Origin: Bacillota bacterium | GTDB lineage: Bacteria; Bacillota; Clostridia; Oscillospirales; Ruminococcaceae | Assembly: GCA_023460035.1 (NCBI GenBank) | Contig: JAEWRN010000044.1 | Span: 62,001 to 126,000, forward strand | DNA: 64,000 nt | Direction of reading: 5' to 3' | Shown here: piece by piece, positions 52,151 to 60,065 of the stretch | Layout: each line of letters opens with the position of its first letter | Numbering within the stretch: the stretch's first letter is position 1 | The notes under the pieces: generated by a model | What the model saw: the letters and a program-made list of their open reading frames with translations, nothing else | The model's database searches: none | Told to the model about the DNA's origin: nothing | Program-made: the position numbers and the translations under genes

Positions 52151-53062
52151 GGGCAACGAAACGGTAAAGGTCATCCCCTGCCCGGGGGTACTTTGCGCTT
52201 TTATCGTGCCATTGTGGGCGCTAGTCAGCTCTTTCGCGATGGAAAGGCCCAGCCCGTTGCCGCCGTCTGCGCGGGACTGGTCGCACTGGTACATGCGCTC
52301 AAAAAGGTGCGGCAGGTCATCGGGCGAAACCCCTTTGCCGTTGTCGGTCACCTCAATTTGCGCCTCTTGTTCGCCCTCTGTCACACGCAGCCACACACAG
52401 CTTGCCCCACTGTGGGCCAGCGTATTTTGCAGCAGGTTATTCAGCACGCGGGTGTACGCGTTGGGGTCTAGCCGCACCGGGTATTCGGTTTCGGGTATTT
52501 CAATTTCATACGCTACCCCCGCCGCTTCCAGCATGGGCACCCATTCTGCAATACTGTTGCGGGTGATTTCGTTGAGGTCAAACACGTCAAAATGGTAAAC
52601 CTGCTCGCCGGCATCCAGCTTGACCCATTCAAACAGCGACGTGACAAACTGTTTCAGCCGGTGCGCCTTTTCTACCGCAACATGGATGTACTCGTCTTTT
52701 TCCGGCCCGGTCACCAGCCCGTTTTCCACCGCTTCCAAATAGCCCACCAGCGAAGCCAACGGGGTTTTTACGTCGTGCGAAAGGCTGGTCATCAGCCGCT
52801 TATATGCCTGCTCTGCCTGCTTTTGCCGCACCAGCCGGGCCTGGCTGCTGGAGGCAATTTCGTTGATGCCATAGCAGATTTGTTTTGTCATATCGCTTTC
52901 GCTTGCCAGCACGCGGCGGTTCAGGTTGCCGTCTTTTATGTCTTGCAGCGCCTCTTTGATGATGCCAAGCTGCCGCCGTGCACCCAGCAGTGTGCGGGCA
53001 AGGTAGCCGATGACCAGCAACGCCAGCACCAGTGCCAAAAGCAGAGAATGGTTTATGGTCAC
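52139..53062 (-). CDS. Small sensor histidine kinase
   Basis: 307 residues. One N-terminal membrane helix (residues 5-24) with almost no extracellular part, a HAMP-like linker, HisKA with MTSLSHDVKTPLASLVGY (phospho-histidine near 110) and HATPase with NLLQNTLAHSGA, DNGKGVSPDDLP and GGNGLGLSIAKELT. Intramembrane-type kinases like this usually depend on a partner such as the ABC transporter to sense peptides. It starts 3 bp after the response regulator. Confidence 0.9.
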   Translation of the reverse strand: MTINHSLLLALVLALLVIGYLARTLLGARRQLGIIKEALQDIKDGNLNRRVLASESDMTKQICYGINEIASSSQARLVRQKQAEQAYKRLMTSLSHDVKTPLASLVGYLEAVENGLVTGPEKDEYIHVAVEKAHRLKQFVTSLFEWVKLDAGEQVYHFDVFDLNEITRNSIAEWVPMLEAAGVAYEIEIPETEYPVRLDPNAYTRVLNNLLQNTLAHSGASCVWLRVTEGEQEAQIEVTDNGKGVSPDDLPHLFERMYQCDQSRADGGNGLGLSIAKELTSAHNGTIKAQSTPGQGMTFTVSLPKAL

Positions 53063-53064
53063 TT

Positions 53065-53766
53065 TTACGCCTCCTTGTTAAAGCGGTACCCTACCCCCCG
53101 CACGGTTTGGATGTAAAACGGGTGCTCGGGGTCCGGCTCCAGCTTTTTGCGCAGCTTGCTGATGAACGCCATAATATTGCCGTCGTCAAAGGCGTACTTT
53201 TCCTCCCAAACCTGTGTGTAGATCTGCTTTTTCGTGAAGACCCGGCCCTTATTTGCCGCAAGGAAAAACAGCAGATCAAACTCTTTGCCGGTCAGCTCTA
53301 CCGCACGATCGCCCACCGTAACAAGGCGGTTTGCCTTGTCGATCACCATGCCGGCCAGCAGCATGCACTCCGCCTGCGTACCGGGCACCGGGTTTAAGGT
53401 GGTGTAACGGCGCACCAGCGAATGCACGCGGGCCAAAAGCTCGTTGATGCTGAACGGCTTTGTCAGGTAGTCGTCTGCCCCCATGCGCAGGCCGGACACC
53501 TTGTCGTCCTCGTCACTTTTGGCCGTGAGCATCAGCACCGGCACATTGCTTGTTTTGCGGATATGCCGCAACACCTGAAACCCGTCAATATCCGGCATCA
53601 TGACATCTAAAATAACCAGCGCAAGGCTGCCCGCGTTTTCTTCTGCCAGCCGCAGCCCGGCAACGCCGCCGTGGGCCGTCAACACCGAAAGCTGCTCTTG
53701 CTCGACGCATTTTTTCATCAGCGCGCAAAGCTCTTTGTCATCGTCAATAATTAAAACACTATTCAT
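53065..53766 (-). CDS. OmpR-family response regulator
   Basis: 233 residues from ATG 53766 (AAAGGAG eight bases upstream). Receiver with LIIDDDKELCAL, phospho-acceptor aspartate in LVILDVMMPDIDGF, lysine in DYLTKPFSINELLARV; winged helix ending in FISKLRKKLEPDPEHPFYIQ and RGVGYRF. It probably binds the 11-bp-spaced repeats upstream of the ABC operon. Confidence 0.93.
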   Translation of the reverse strand: MNSVLIIDDDKELCALMKKCVEQEQLSVLTAHGGVAGLRLAEENAGSLALVILDVMMPDIDGFQVLRHIRKTSNVPVLMLTAKSDEDDKVSGLRMGADDYLTKPFSINELLARVHSLVRRYTTLNPVPGTQAECMLLAGMVIDKANRLVTVGDRAVELTGKEFDLLFFLAANKGRVFTKKQIYTQVWEEKYAFDDGNIMAFISKLRKKLEPDPEHPFYIQTVRGVGYRFNKEA

Positions 53767-53879
53767 GCGTTTACTCCTTTGGCTATAGGGGCCCGCCCCG
53801 TTTTGCGCGCATTTTGTAGGGGCTTTCGGCCCACTGGGTGCGCGGCACAAACTGCCGGTTTTAAAGCGGTCGTAAGTTT

Positions 53880-53908
53880 ATTATATCCGGCCTAGTGGTA
53901 AGAAGCAA
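53880..53908 (-). promoter_or_regulatory. Promoter of the response regulator-kinase operon
   Basis: Minus strand TTGCTT (53903-53908), 17-bp spacer, TATAAT (53880-53885). The leader is about 110 bases. Confidence 0.7.
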
Positions 53909-53967
53909 AATTATTCCCTGATTTCCCCTTTTACTTTGCCTTATATGGTTTATTCTGCGTCTTTATT

Positions 53968-53976
53968 TGGTATAAT
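53968..53976 (+). promoter_or_regulatory. Extended -10 promoter of the 54076 gene
   Basis: TGGTATAAT (53968-53976), an extended -10 box, about 95 bases before the start codon. With the leftward promoter it fills the 310-bp divergent gap, in which no other feature is seen. Confidence 0.5.
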
Positions 53977-54075
53977 TAAAAAACAATTTGTATTGCCGTT
54001 CCATTACACCACAGGCCGTCGCGTTTTACTATTTACGGCTCAATCTATTTTTTATTACACCAGAAGGGTTTCAAC

Positions 54076-54666
54076 ATGAAAAACAAAATTGTCATTTTAA
54101 GTATTGCCGACATCTGTATTTACGCGTTATCCGTAACTCTTTTTTTGGTATTCAAAACACCTCTTTTACTTACAGTGTGGGAAATTGCCACCTTTATTTC
54201 AGCACCTGTCATGCTTTTGCTGCTGCTTGAACTGCTAAAAATCGGCAGGCATGCCCACCCGGCATTTGAAACTTTGACCATTGTTTTTATGGCCTGCACC
54301 ACTGCACTGACAAGTTTAGCCCATGTTGTAAACATCGCTGTGACAAGGAGGCTGCTTGCCGAGGGTGTTTTGGTGCCCACCTATTTTCAAATAGGGTATT
54401 GGCCGTCGGTCGAAATGGCAGTTGATTATTTGGCATGGGGCTTTTTTATGGGGCTTGCGTTTATTGCGGCAGCCGGTGCCTTAACGGAGGCCACCGGGGC
54501 GGCAAAGGGCCTGCGTGGCCTGTGCCTGCTTTGCGGCGGCTTATGTCTTGCCGGTTTTGTGGGTGCCCTGTTCATCAACGAAAACCTTTGGTACTTGGCC
54601 CCTCTCGGTTATGGCGTGGGTACTTTATTGCTTTGCGCCAAAATGCTGCGCACTGCAACGCCATAA
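54076..54666 (+). CDS. Six-helix membrane protein of unknown function
   Basis: 196 residues, ATG with GAAGGG seven bases upstream. Six hydrophobic segments are visible at about 5-25, 30-52, 70-92, 112-135, 150-170 and 175-192. No family motif is recognised. The position after the divergent two-component operon and before the TetR-controlled operon gives no firm clue. The length and topology recall small DUF4386-type membrane proteins, but this is only an impression. Confidence 0.5.
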   Translation: MKNKIVILSIADICIYALSVTLFLVFKTPLLLTVWEIATFISAPVMLLLLLELLKIGRHAHPAFETLTIVFMACTTALTSLAHVVNIAVTRRLLAEGVLVPTYFQIGYWPSVEMAVDYLAWGFFMGLAFIAAAGALTEATGAAKGLRGLCLLCGGLCLAGFVGALFINENLWYLAPLGYGVGTLLLCAKMLRTATP

Positions 54667-54787
54667 ACAAGCCATCGCACACAAGGCCCGTATTTGCCTG
54701 GCTCGTTTTACAAACAGAACACATTCCGCGGGGTGCTTTTTATTTTGCGCCCTGCGGTATTTTTTATTGAGATTTTTAGTGCCGCCC

Positions 54788-54839
54788 TTGACAAGCTAAC
54801 ATTTGTTAGTTATACTGTAACTAACAAATGTTAGCTTGT
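54788..54839 (+). promoter_or_regulatory. Consensus promoter embedded in a 22-bp-arm palindrome (putative TetR operator)
   Basis: TTGACA (54788-54793), exactly 17 bp, TATACT (54811-54816). The 22-base arms 54791-54812 and 54818-54839 are perfect inverted repeats. Each arm contains CTAACA..TGTTAG (54796-54809 and 54821-54834), itself near-palindromic, so two dimer sites 25 bp apart cover the whole promoter. The TetR-type gene in the operon it drives is the likely binder. Confidence 0.8.
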
Positions 54840-54854
54840 TTTGGAGGTATTGAA

Positions 54855-55268
54855 ATGAATCTTTATTTTGGCACGGTTTCGGCTGCGTTATCTACTTTGC
54901 TGCTCATTGTAATTTTGGTTTATTTTGTGTTTACTGCCGCAAGGCAGGCACAAATGACACATTGGGGGCGCCGCACCGGGCTGCTGGCCGCCATGGGGCT
55001 AGTGCTTTGCTGCTTTGTTGTTGTGCGCGACGGGTATGTAAATTCTGTCACCGCGCTGTTTGACCCTGCTGTCGCCCCCGGCCTGCTGGCGGCGGACGGG
55101 TTTATTGCTACTCTGTGCTATGTCGGCGGCGCGGCAGTGGCCATAGTGCTTCTGTTTTGCCTGCTTGTGCGAAAGCAAAACCTGCGCAAAAGGGCTTTTT
55201 TTGCACTGGGCGGCGTCATTTTGCTTAAAGCCTTACTTGTTGAAATTAATAGATGGGTGGTACAATAA
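54855..55268 (+). CDS. Small four-helix membrane protein of unknown function
   Basis: 137 residues from ATG 54855 with GGAGGT upstream; an in-frame ATG at 54828 lies in the promoter palindrome and cannot be used. Four membrane segments (about 8-28, 40-60, 80-105 and 115-135) with short basic loops. It is the first gene of the TetR-controlled operon; its stop codon touches the ATG of the flavodoxin-like gene (TAA ATG). No family recognised. Confidence 0.6.
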   Translation: MNLYFGTVSAALSTLLLIVILVYFVFTAARQAQMTHWGRRTGLLAAMGLVLCCFVVVRDGYVNSVTALFDPAVAPGLLAADGFIATLCYVGGAAVAIVLLFCLLVRKQNLRKRAFFALGGVILLKALLVEINRWVVQ

Positions 55269-56003
55269 ATGAAAGTCGTGATGTTAAACGGCCAAAACCA
55301 CAAGGGCAGCACCTACCACATGGGCAGGCTGCTGATTGACCAGCTGTCCGGCACGCCGCAGGTGACCGAGTTTTTTTTGCCCAAAGACTTGCCCCACTTT
55401 TGCAGCGGGTGCTACGCCTGCGTTGAGGATGAGGCCCGCTGCCCTTATGCCGAAGAAAAGGGCCGCATTTTAAAGGCGATAGAACAGGCCGACCTGTTGA
55501 TTGTCACCACACCAAACTACTGCATGGGGCCCTCGGCCCCGCTGAAAGCCTTTATCGACTTGACTTTCACCTATTGGGTCAGCCACAAACCACGGGCCTG
55601 CATGTTTGCAAAACGCGCCATCGTGCTTTCTACCACGGCAGGCGCGGGTGCAAAGCAGGCCATCAAGCCGGTAAAAACGGCGCTAACCTGCTGGGGCATG
55701 CCCTGGGTAAAAAGCTGTGGCGTTGCCGTGCAGGCCATGAACTGGGCTGGTGTTTCGGCCAAAAAAAAGGCTGCCATTGAAAAAAAGATGGGCCGCCTTG
55801 CAAAAGCAGCCGCGCATAGCAGCCACCCGCGGGTACCCGTAAAAACGAAATTGCTGTTTTGGATGACGCGCAAAATGCAGCAGGCAAACTGGGGCAGCGG
55901 CCCCACGGAGAAAGCCTACTGGCAGCAGCACGGCTGGCTGGGAAAGGAGCGCCCATGGAAGCAACTGCAACCACAAGAGAAAAAATTATCTACCACGCCC
56001 TAA
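55269..56003 (+). CDS. NAD(P)H-dependent FMN reductase/flavodoxin-like oxidoreductase
   Basis: 244 residues. The FMN-phosphate loop is LNGQNHKGSTYHMGRLL; CSGCYACVEDEARCPYAEE is the cysteine-rich segment of the iron-sulfur-flavoprotein-like NADPH-dependent FMN reductase family, and TTPNYCMGPSAPLKAFID is the family flavin-binding loop. The long basic C-terminal tail (about 190-244) is unusual. Members reduce quinones, azo dyes or nitro compounds, so a role in detoxification fits TetR control. The TetR gene starts inside its last 49 bases. Confidence 0.82.
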   Translation: MKVVMLNGQNHKGSTYHMGRLLIDQLSGTPQVTEFFLPKDLPHFCSGCYACVEDEARCPYAEEKGRILKAIEQADLLIVTTPNYCMGPSAPLKAFIDLTFTYWVSHKPRACMFAKRAIVLSTTAGAGAKQAIKPVKTALTCWGMPWVKSCGVAVQAMNWAGVSAKKKAAIEKKMGRLAKAAAHSSHPRVPVKTKLLFWMTRKMQQANWGSGPTEKAYWQQHGWLGKERPWKQLQPQEKKLSTTP

Positions 56004-56575
56004 AGCTGTTTGCCGCAAAGGGGTACGACGGGGTGTCGATGCGCGAAATTGCGGCGGCGGTGGGCATTCAGGGCGCTTCGCTGTACAACCATTTTAAAGG
56101 CAAAGAGGATATTTTTAACGCCATTTTTGCCGAAATGACAAAGCAGTACGACGCGGCGGCGGTTATATTACAGGTGCCAATAGAGGACGCGGTGCCCGCC
56201 GCAGAGCAGTACCACAACATCAGCGAAGAACAGCTGTTTGAAACGGGCAAGGGCTTGTTTTCGTTTTTTACCCAAAACGAATTTGCCGTGCTGTTTCGCA
56301 AGCTGCTGGTGTCGGAGCAGCACAAATTTCCGCTTGCGGGGCAGCGGTTTCAGCAATATTATTTAGACGGGCCGATACAGTTTCAAAGCGCCGTCTTTTT
56401 TGCTTTGCAGCAAACGGGTGATTTAGTGGAGTGCGATGCCGAAACGATGGCCCTGCACTTTTACAGCCCCATTTACTATTTGCTGAGCAAGTTTGATTTG
56501 GGCTGCCCTTATGACGACTGCATTGAGCAGCTTAAAAAACACGTGCACCTGTTTTGCACCTTGTACCGCAAATAG
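55955..56575 (+). CDS. TetR/AcrR-family regulator
   Basis: 206 residues from ATG 55955 (AAAGGAG at 55943-55949); the frame is open further upstream but overlaps the preceding gene. Helix-turn-helix SMREIAAAVGIQGASLYNHF with KGKEDIFNAIF is standard; the rest is a helical ligand-binding domain. It overlaps the flavoprotein gene by 49 bp. It probably represses its own operon through the palindrome at 54791-54839 and is released by a small molecule handled by the flavoprotein or methyltransferase (inference). Confidence 0.9.
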   Translation: MEATATTREKIIYHALKLFAAKGYDGVSMREIAAAVGIQGASLYNHFKGKEDIFNAIFAEMTKQYDAAAVILQVPIEDAVPAAEQYHNISEEQLFETGKGLFSFFTQNEFAVLFRKLLVSEQHKFPLAGQRFQQYYLDGPIQFQSAVFFALQQTGDLVECDAETMALHFYSPIYYLLSKFDLGCPYDDCIEQLKKHVHLFCTLYRK

Positions 56576-56656
56576 CGCGCTGCTTGCGGTGCGGGGCACA
56601 AACAGAAAATGAAAACCACCCCCGCCCGCCGTGGGCAGGGGCACAAAGGGGCCACG

Positions 56657-57175
56657 ATGAACGCCGCTTTTTTATTGCTTCCGTTTTTATTGATCCGCTT
56701 TTTGCTGCTGGGGCTTTGTAACCGGCAGGCGTTGGCCCGTGCGGCTTTTTTTGCCCCGCTTGCCGGGGCAGAAAAAGCCGCCTATTGGGTTTACCAGCTT
56801 GCAACGCTACTGCTGTTTGTCGGCCCGTTTTTTTTGACGGTGCAAACCGGCGGCGGCTGGTTTGCCGCCGGCATTGTGGTCTTGGCCATCGGGGCAGTGC
56901 TGTGTGCCGCTGCGGTGGTAGACTTTGCAAAGCCCACTGAAAACGGGTTTCACCAGAACGGCCTTTACCGTTTTTCGCGCAACCCGATGTATGTGGGCTA
57001 TTTCTTTTACTTTTTGGGCTGCGTGCTGCTGACGAAATCCCCGGTATTACTGGCGGCACTGGCGGCGTTTCAGGTGTCGGCACACTGGATTATTTTATCC
57101 GAAGAGCGCTGGTGCGCCGCCGAGTTTGGGCAACAGTATGCGGCGTACAAGGCGCGGGTGCGGCGCTATTTTTAA
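56657..57175 (+). CDS. Isoprenylcysteine carboxyl methyltransferase (ICMT/PEMT)-like membrane protein
   Basis: 172 residues from ATG 56657 (AAAGGGG six bases upstream). Four to five membrane segments; the C-terminal half carries the family motif GLYRFSRNPMYVGYFFYFLG and the later EERWCAAEFGQQYAAYKARV, which bind S-adenosylmethionine in integral-membrane methyltransferases. Bacterial members methylate lipids or unknown small substrates. It is the last gene of the TetR operon, 81 bp downstream of the regulator. Confidence 0.82.
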   Translation: MNAAFLLLPFLLIRFLLLGLCNRQALARAAFFAPLAGAEKAAYWVYQLATLLLFVGPFFLTVQTGGGWFAAGIVVLAIGAVLCAAAVVDFAKPTENGFHQNGLYRFSRNPMYVGYFFYFLGCVLLTKSPVLLAALAAFQVSAHWIILSEERWCAAEFGQQYAAYKARVRRYF

Positions 57176-57286
57176 GCGTCCCCGGTTTTTGCCCTTAAAG
57201 CGTACCTTGCCCCCTAACCCGCACGCACTACCTATGCCGCTTGCAAACAAATTTGCCGTTGGCCTGCCTATTCGCTTTTTATGGGC

Positions 57287-57315
57287 ACGACAATCCCCGC
57301 CCCATTTGCTATACT
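57287..57315 (+). promoter_or_regulatory. Weak promoter of the first XRE gene
   Basis: ACGACA (57287-57292), 17-bp spacer, TATACT (57310-57315), about 25 bases before the start codon; only the -10 is good. Confidence 0.4.
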
Positions 57316-57339
57316 GTTTGATGAAAAGGGGGCCTGACC

Positions 57340-57837
57340 ATGGACCAACTGAAGGTGGGCAGTTTTATTGCCGCGCTGCGGCATGAGGCAGGGCTGACGC
57401 AGGAGGCACTGGGGCAAAAGCTGGGGGTGACGAACAAAACCGTCTCCCGCTGGGAGCGAGGGTGTTACCTGCCGGACGTTGAACTGCTGCAATTACTGAG
57501 CGGTTTATTTGGTGTTAGCATTAACGAGCTGCTTTGCGGCGAAAAACTGGCCGATGCTGATTTTCGCAAAGAAGCGGACGCCAACCTTGTGGCCGCGCTG
57601 CGTGAAAGCCCGTTTACACTAAACGAGCGCACCGCATTCTGGAAGAAAAAATGGCTGCGGCAGCACATCGCACTGCTTGCCTTTTGTGTCGTGGCGCTGG
57701 GCGGCGTATTGGCGCTTAGCTGGTACTACCACAGCCCTCTGCTGGCGGGTGCCTGCCCCTTGCTGTGGCTTACCGTTTATGCCCTGCTGCGCCACCGCAT
57801 GATGGTGTATGTAGAGGGCAAACTTTACCCCTTGTGA
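57340..57837 (+). CDS. XRE-family regulator with membrane segments
   Basis: 165 residues, ATG behind AAAGGGGG. An N-terminal Cro/CI-type helix-turn-helix (LTQEALGQKLGVTNKTVSRW near residues 20-40), then after a linker two hydrophobic segments (about 110-130 and 135-155). Very similar in its first 70 residues to the regulator at 59489, which points to duplication. Membrane-linked XRE regulators of this kind often control neighbouring peptide or transport genes; the target here is unknown, but the M28-like gene is convergent to it. Confidence 0.85.
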   Translation: MDQLKVGSFIAALRHEAGLTQEALGQKLGVTNKTVSRWERGCYLPDVELLQLLSGLFGVSINELLCGEKLADADFRKEADANLVAALRESPFTLNERTAFWKKKWLRQHIALLAFCVVALGGVLALSWYYHSPLLAGACPLLWLTVYALLRHRMMVYVEGKLYPL

Positions 57838-57854
57838 GTTATGGTTTTGTTCAC

Positions 57855-57906
57855 AAAAGAAAAAGATCCGTGTAAGGCAGTGCCCTTACGCGGATCTTTT
57901 TCTTTT
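57855..57906. terminator. Bidirectional terminator
   Basis: A 23-bp stem with one or two mismatches (57855-57877 with 57884-57906, loop CAGTGC) with A-runs on the left and T-runs on the right, shared by the convergent XRE gene and the M28-like gene. Confidence 0.85.
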
Positions 57907-59350
57907 ACCAAATGCCCAGCGACTGCTTTTGTGGCTTGCCCAGCTGCTGCGCCGGGGTGCGGTCAATCTCTAAAAGCAGCGCAAAAAAAGTGTCGATTTG
58001 CTCTTTCATCAGCACCGGGTTTAGCTTATCTATTTCGCCGTTTGGGGTTTCTTTGCACAGGTAATCCGGCCCCGGCACAAGAGAAATGGTGGGGATGCCC
58101 GCCTGATACAGCGGCTGCCCCTCGCCAAAATAAATAGAGTTGCGGGGCCGCAGTGTGACACTGCGCACTGTGGCCCTGTTTTTCAGCGCGCGCAGGTAAA
58201 TATCCTCCATCGCTTGATTGCCGGTATACACCAGTTCAAGCTCAATTGGATTGGTCTGCTTATAGTCGCTGTGTGCAGCGTTATCCCGCCATTCGCTGCA
58301 GCCCAGATGTTCCATGGTGACCCCGGCCACCGCCCTTGCGTTTGTGCCGGTGCCGTCCCACAGTTCCGGGTGGTTTTTCAGCCAGCGGGAGGACGCCTGC
58401 CCCTTGCCTACCCCAAATTGCGGTATTTGGAAATGCCCCGTGGCAAAAACAAAGAGAAACGTGCGGTTTCTTTGCGGGTGATTTGCAAAATAGCGCGCGA
58501 GGGACAACAGCGCAATGCCCCCGTTTTCTTCGCAGGCATTGGGGCCGTCTGTGTGGGTATTGATAATGACGGTCTCCTTTGCAGTTTGCCCCGGCAAAAC
58601 GCAATACAGCGTTTTGCTGGCGGCGCTGCGGTCAACTTCTGCCTCCAGCACCAAAGTTGCCTTTGCACCCTGCCTTGCAAATTCGCGCAGCCGCTCGCCC
58701 GTTTTTTCATCCACCCAAAGGCCCGGGCAGCCCTGATAGCCGGTCGTGAACGGCAGCACCTGCCCCGCCGCATTTTGCGAAGAATACTGCCCCCACACAC
58801 AAATGACCGCAAGCACCCCCGCCTTTGCCGCCTCTGCCAGCTTGGGCCCGCGCAGTACCGACCCGATGACCGCGTTGCTTAGCGTTGCGGGCAGCTTTGT
58901 GCCCGCGGGGTAGACATGCCGCTTTTTTAAAATAAGCGACGTGGGCACCGAGGGGATGGCCACCTGCACAACTGCAATTTTACCCTTTGCTTTTTGAAAG
59001 CCGGCGGCGCTGTTTTTGCAGTAAACTAAATCGCCGGTCACGCCGCTCTCTGGCGTTTGGCCTGAATACGGGTAATAAAAGGTGGTCGGCAGTTCTTCTA
59101 CCACCCCGTCTTGCCCCTGCACCGCAAGGCCCCACCGCTTTGCCTGCCATTTGACAAACGGGTGTTCGTCTTCGTGCACTGTCAGGCCATAGCTTTCCAG
59201 CTGCGTTTTCAGCAAATCAATGTACGCGTTGTGCGCAGCGCACCCCGTCAGCCGGGGCCCCATTGCATTGACCTTTTCTTGCAAGGACCAAAGCTCTTCT
59301 TCGCTGAGCAACGTACCTGTTTGTTCCCTGTCAAAATTCACAACAAGCAT
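57905..59350 (-). CDS. Divergent M28-like peptidase with PA-type insertion
   Basis: 481 residues from ATG 59350. No signal peptide, so cytoplasmic. The N terminus (MGPRLTGCAAHNAYIDLLK) and overall layout match M28 aminopeptidases with a PA domain in the middle. The metal-site motifs are altered: INTHTDGPN keeps the H-x-D pair; the D-N-G-S-G element becomes EENGGIALL; the F.GEE element with the catalytic glutamate becomes FATGHF; the DMVG element becomes TMEHLG. Either metal binding uses different residues or catalysis is changed. Flanked by two XRE genes. Substrate unknown. Confidence 0.7.
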   Translation of the reverse strand: MLVVNFDREQTGTLLSEEELWSLQEKVNAMGPRLTGCAAHNAYIDLLKTQLESYGLTVHEDEHPFVKWQAKRWGLAVQGQDGVVEELPTTFYYPYSGQTPESGVTGDLVYCKNSAAGFQKAKGKIAVVQVAIPSVPTSLILKKRHVYPAGTKLPATLSNAVIGSVLRGPKLAEAAKAGVLAVICVWGQYSSQNAAGQVLPFTTGYQGCPGLWVDEKTGERLREFARQGAKATLVLEAEVDRSAASKTLYCVLPGQTAKETVIINTHTDGPNACEENGGIALLSLARYFANHPQRNRTFLFVFATGHFQIPQFGVGKGQASSRWLKNHPELWDGTGTNARAVAGVTMEHLGCSEWRDNAAHSDYKQTNPIELELVYTGNQAMEDIYLRALKNRATVRSVTLRPRNSIYFGEGQPLYQAGIPTISLVPGPDYLCKETPNGEIDKLNPVLMKEQIDTFFALLLEIDRTPAQQLGKPQKQSLGIW

Positions 59351-59488
59351 CTCTTTTCTGTTTTTTTTTAGCCTACGCGGCAAGCCCCATTTTTACCGGC
59401 CGCACCATAAAAACCGCCAATTCGCGGTTTGTGGGGAATACAAACCCACCCTTTTATGTTACACTTTGGGCAAAGGAGCTGATGGCGG

Positions 59489-59962
59489 ATGGACCAAGCA
59501 AAAATTGGGCGTTTTATTGCGGCACTGCGCAAAGAAAAAGCCCTGACGCAGCTGCAACTGGGGCAAGCCCTTGGGGTGACCAACAAAACAGTTTCACGGT
59601 GGGAAACCGGCGAGTATCTGCCCGACCTGTCGCTGGTTGCACTTTTGTGCAGCACACTGGATATTAGCATCAATGAATTTTTAAGCGGCGAGCGGCTGGC
59701 CGATACCGAATTCCGCGCACAGACGCAAAACAACCTTCTTTCGCTGCTGGCTTATGAAGCAACGCTAAAAAAGCGCAAAAGGCTGCGGGATTTTTGCAGC
59801 GGCACCGGCACCGGGCTGCTGATTTCAGCCCTTTACTCCCCCAATAACGTACAGCGGTCGGCCGTGATTGCGGCGGGCATTGCCCTGATTTTGGCCGGGT
59901 GGTATTTTGGGGCTAAATTAGACAAGGTTTTATTGCCGCAAGATAACGAAAAAAGCCCTTGA
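59489..59962 (+). CDS. XRE-family regulator (paralogue of 57340)
   Basis: 157 residues, ATG behind AAAGGAG. The helix-turn-helix LTQLQLGQALGVTNKTVSRW and the next ~35 residues are close to those of the gene at 57340, and both start MDQ. Near residues 105-140 there are one or two hydrophobic segments (LLISALYSP, AVIAAGIALILAGWYFG). A TACACT-type -10 lies at 59460-59465. It is divergent from the M28-like gene at its left. Target unknown. Confidence 0.85.
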   Translation: MDQAKIGRFIAALRKEKALTQLQLGQALGVTNKTVSRWETGEYLPDLSLVALLCSTLDISINEFLSGERLADTEFRAQTQNNLLSLLAYEATLKKRKRLRDFCSGTGTGLLISALYSPNNVQRSAVIAAGIALILAGWYFGAKLDKVLLPQDNEKSP

Positions 59963-59992
59963 TTGAATGCCACCGGGCCCTTACCATAGCAC

Positions 59993-60045
59993 AAAGAACA
60001 ACAAAATGCAAAGCGGCTGCTTTGCATTTTATTGTTCTTTTTTGT
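59993..60045 (+). terminator. Intrinsic terminator of the second XRE gene
   Basis: A 22-bp stem with one mismatch (59993-60014 with 60019-60040, loop GGCT) ending in a T-run. It also lies before the convergent gpmA stop and may serve both. Confidence 0.85.
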
Positions 60046-60065
60046 TGTAAAGGCAGCTTGCGGTA

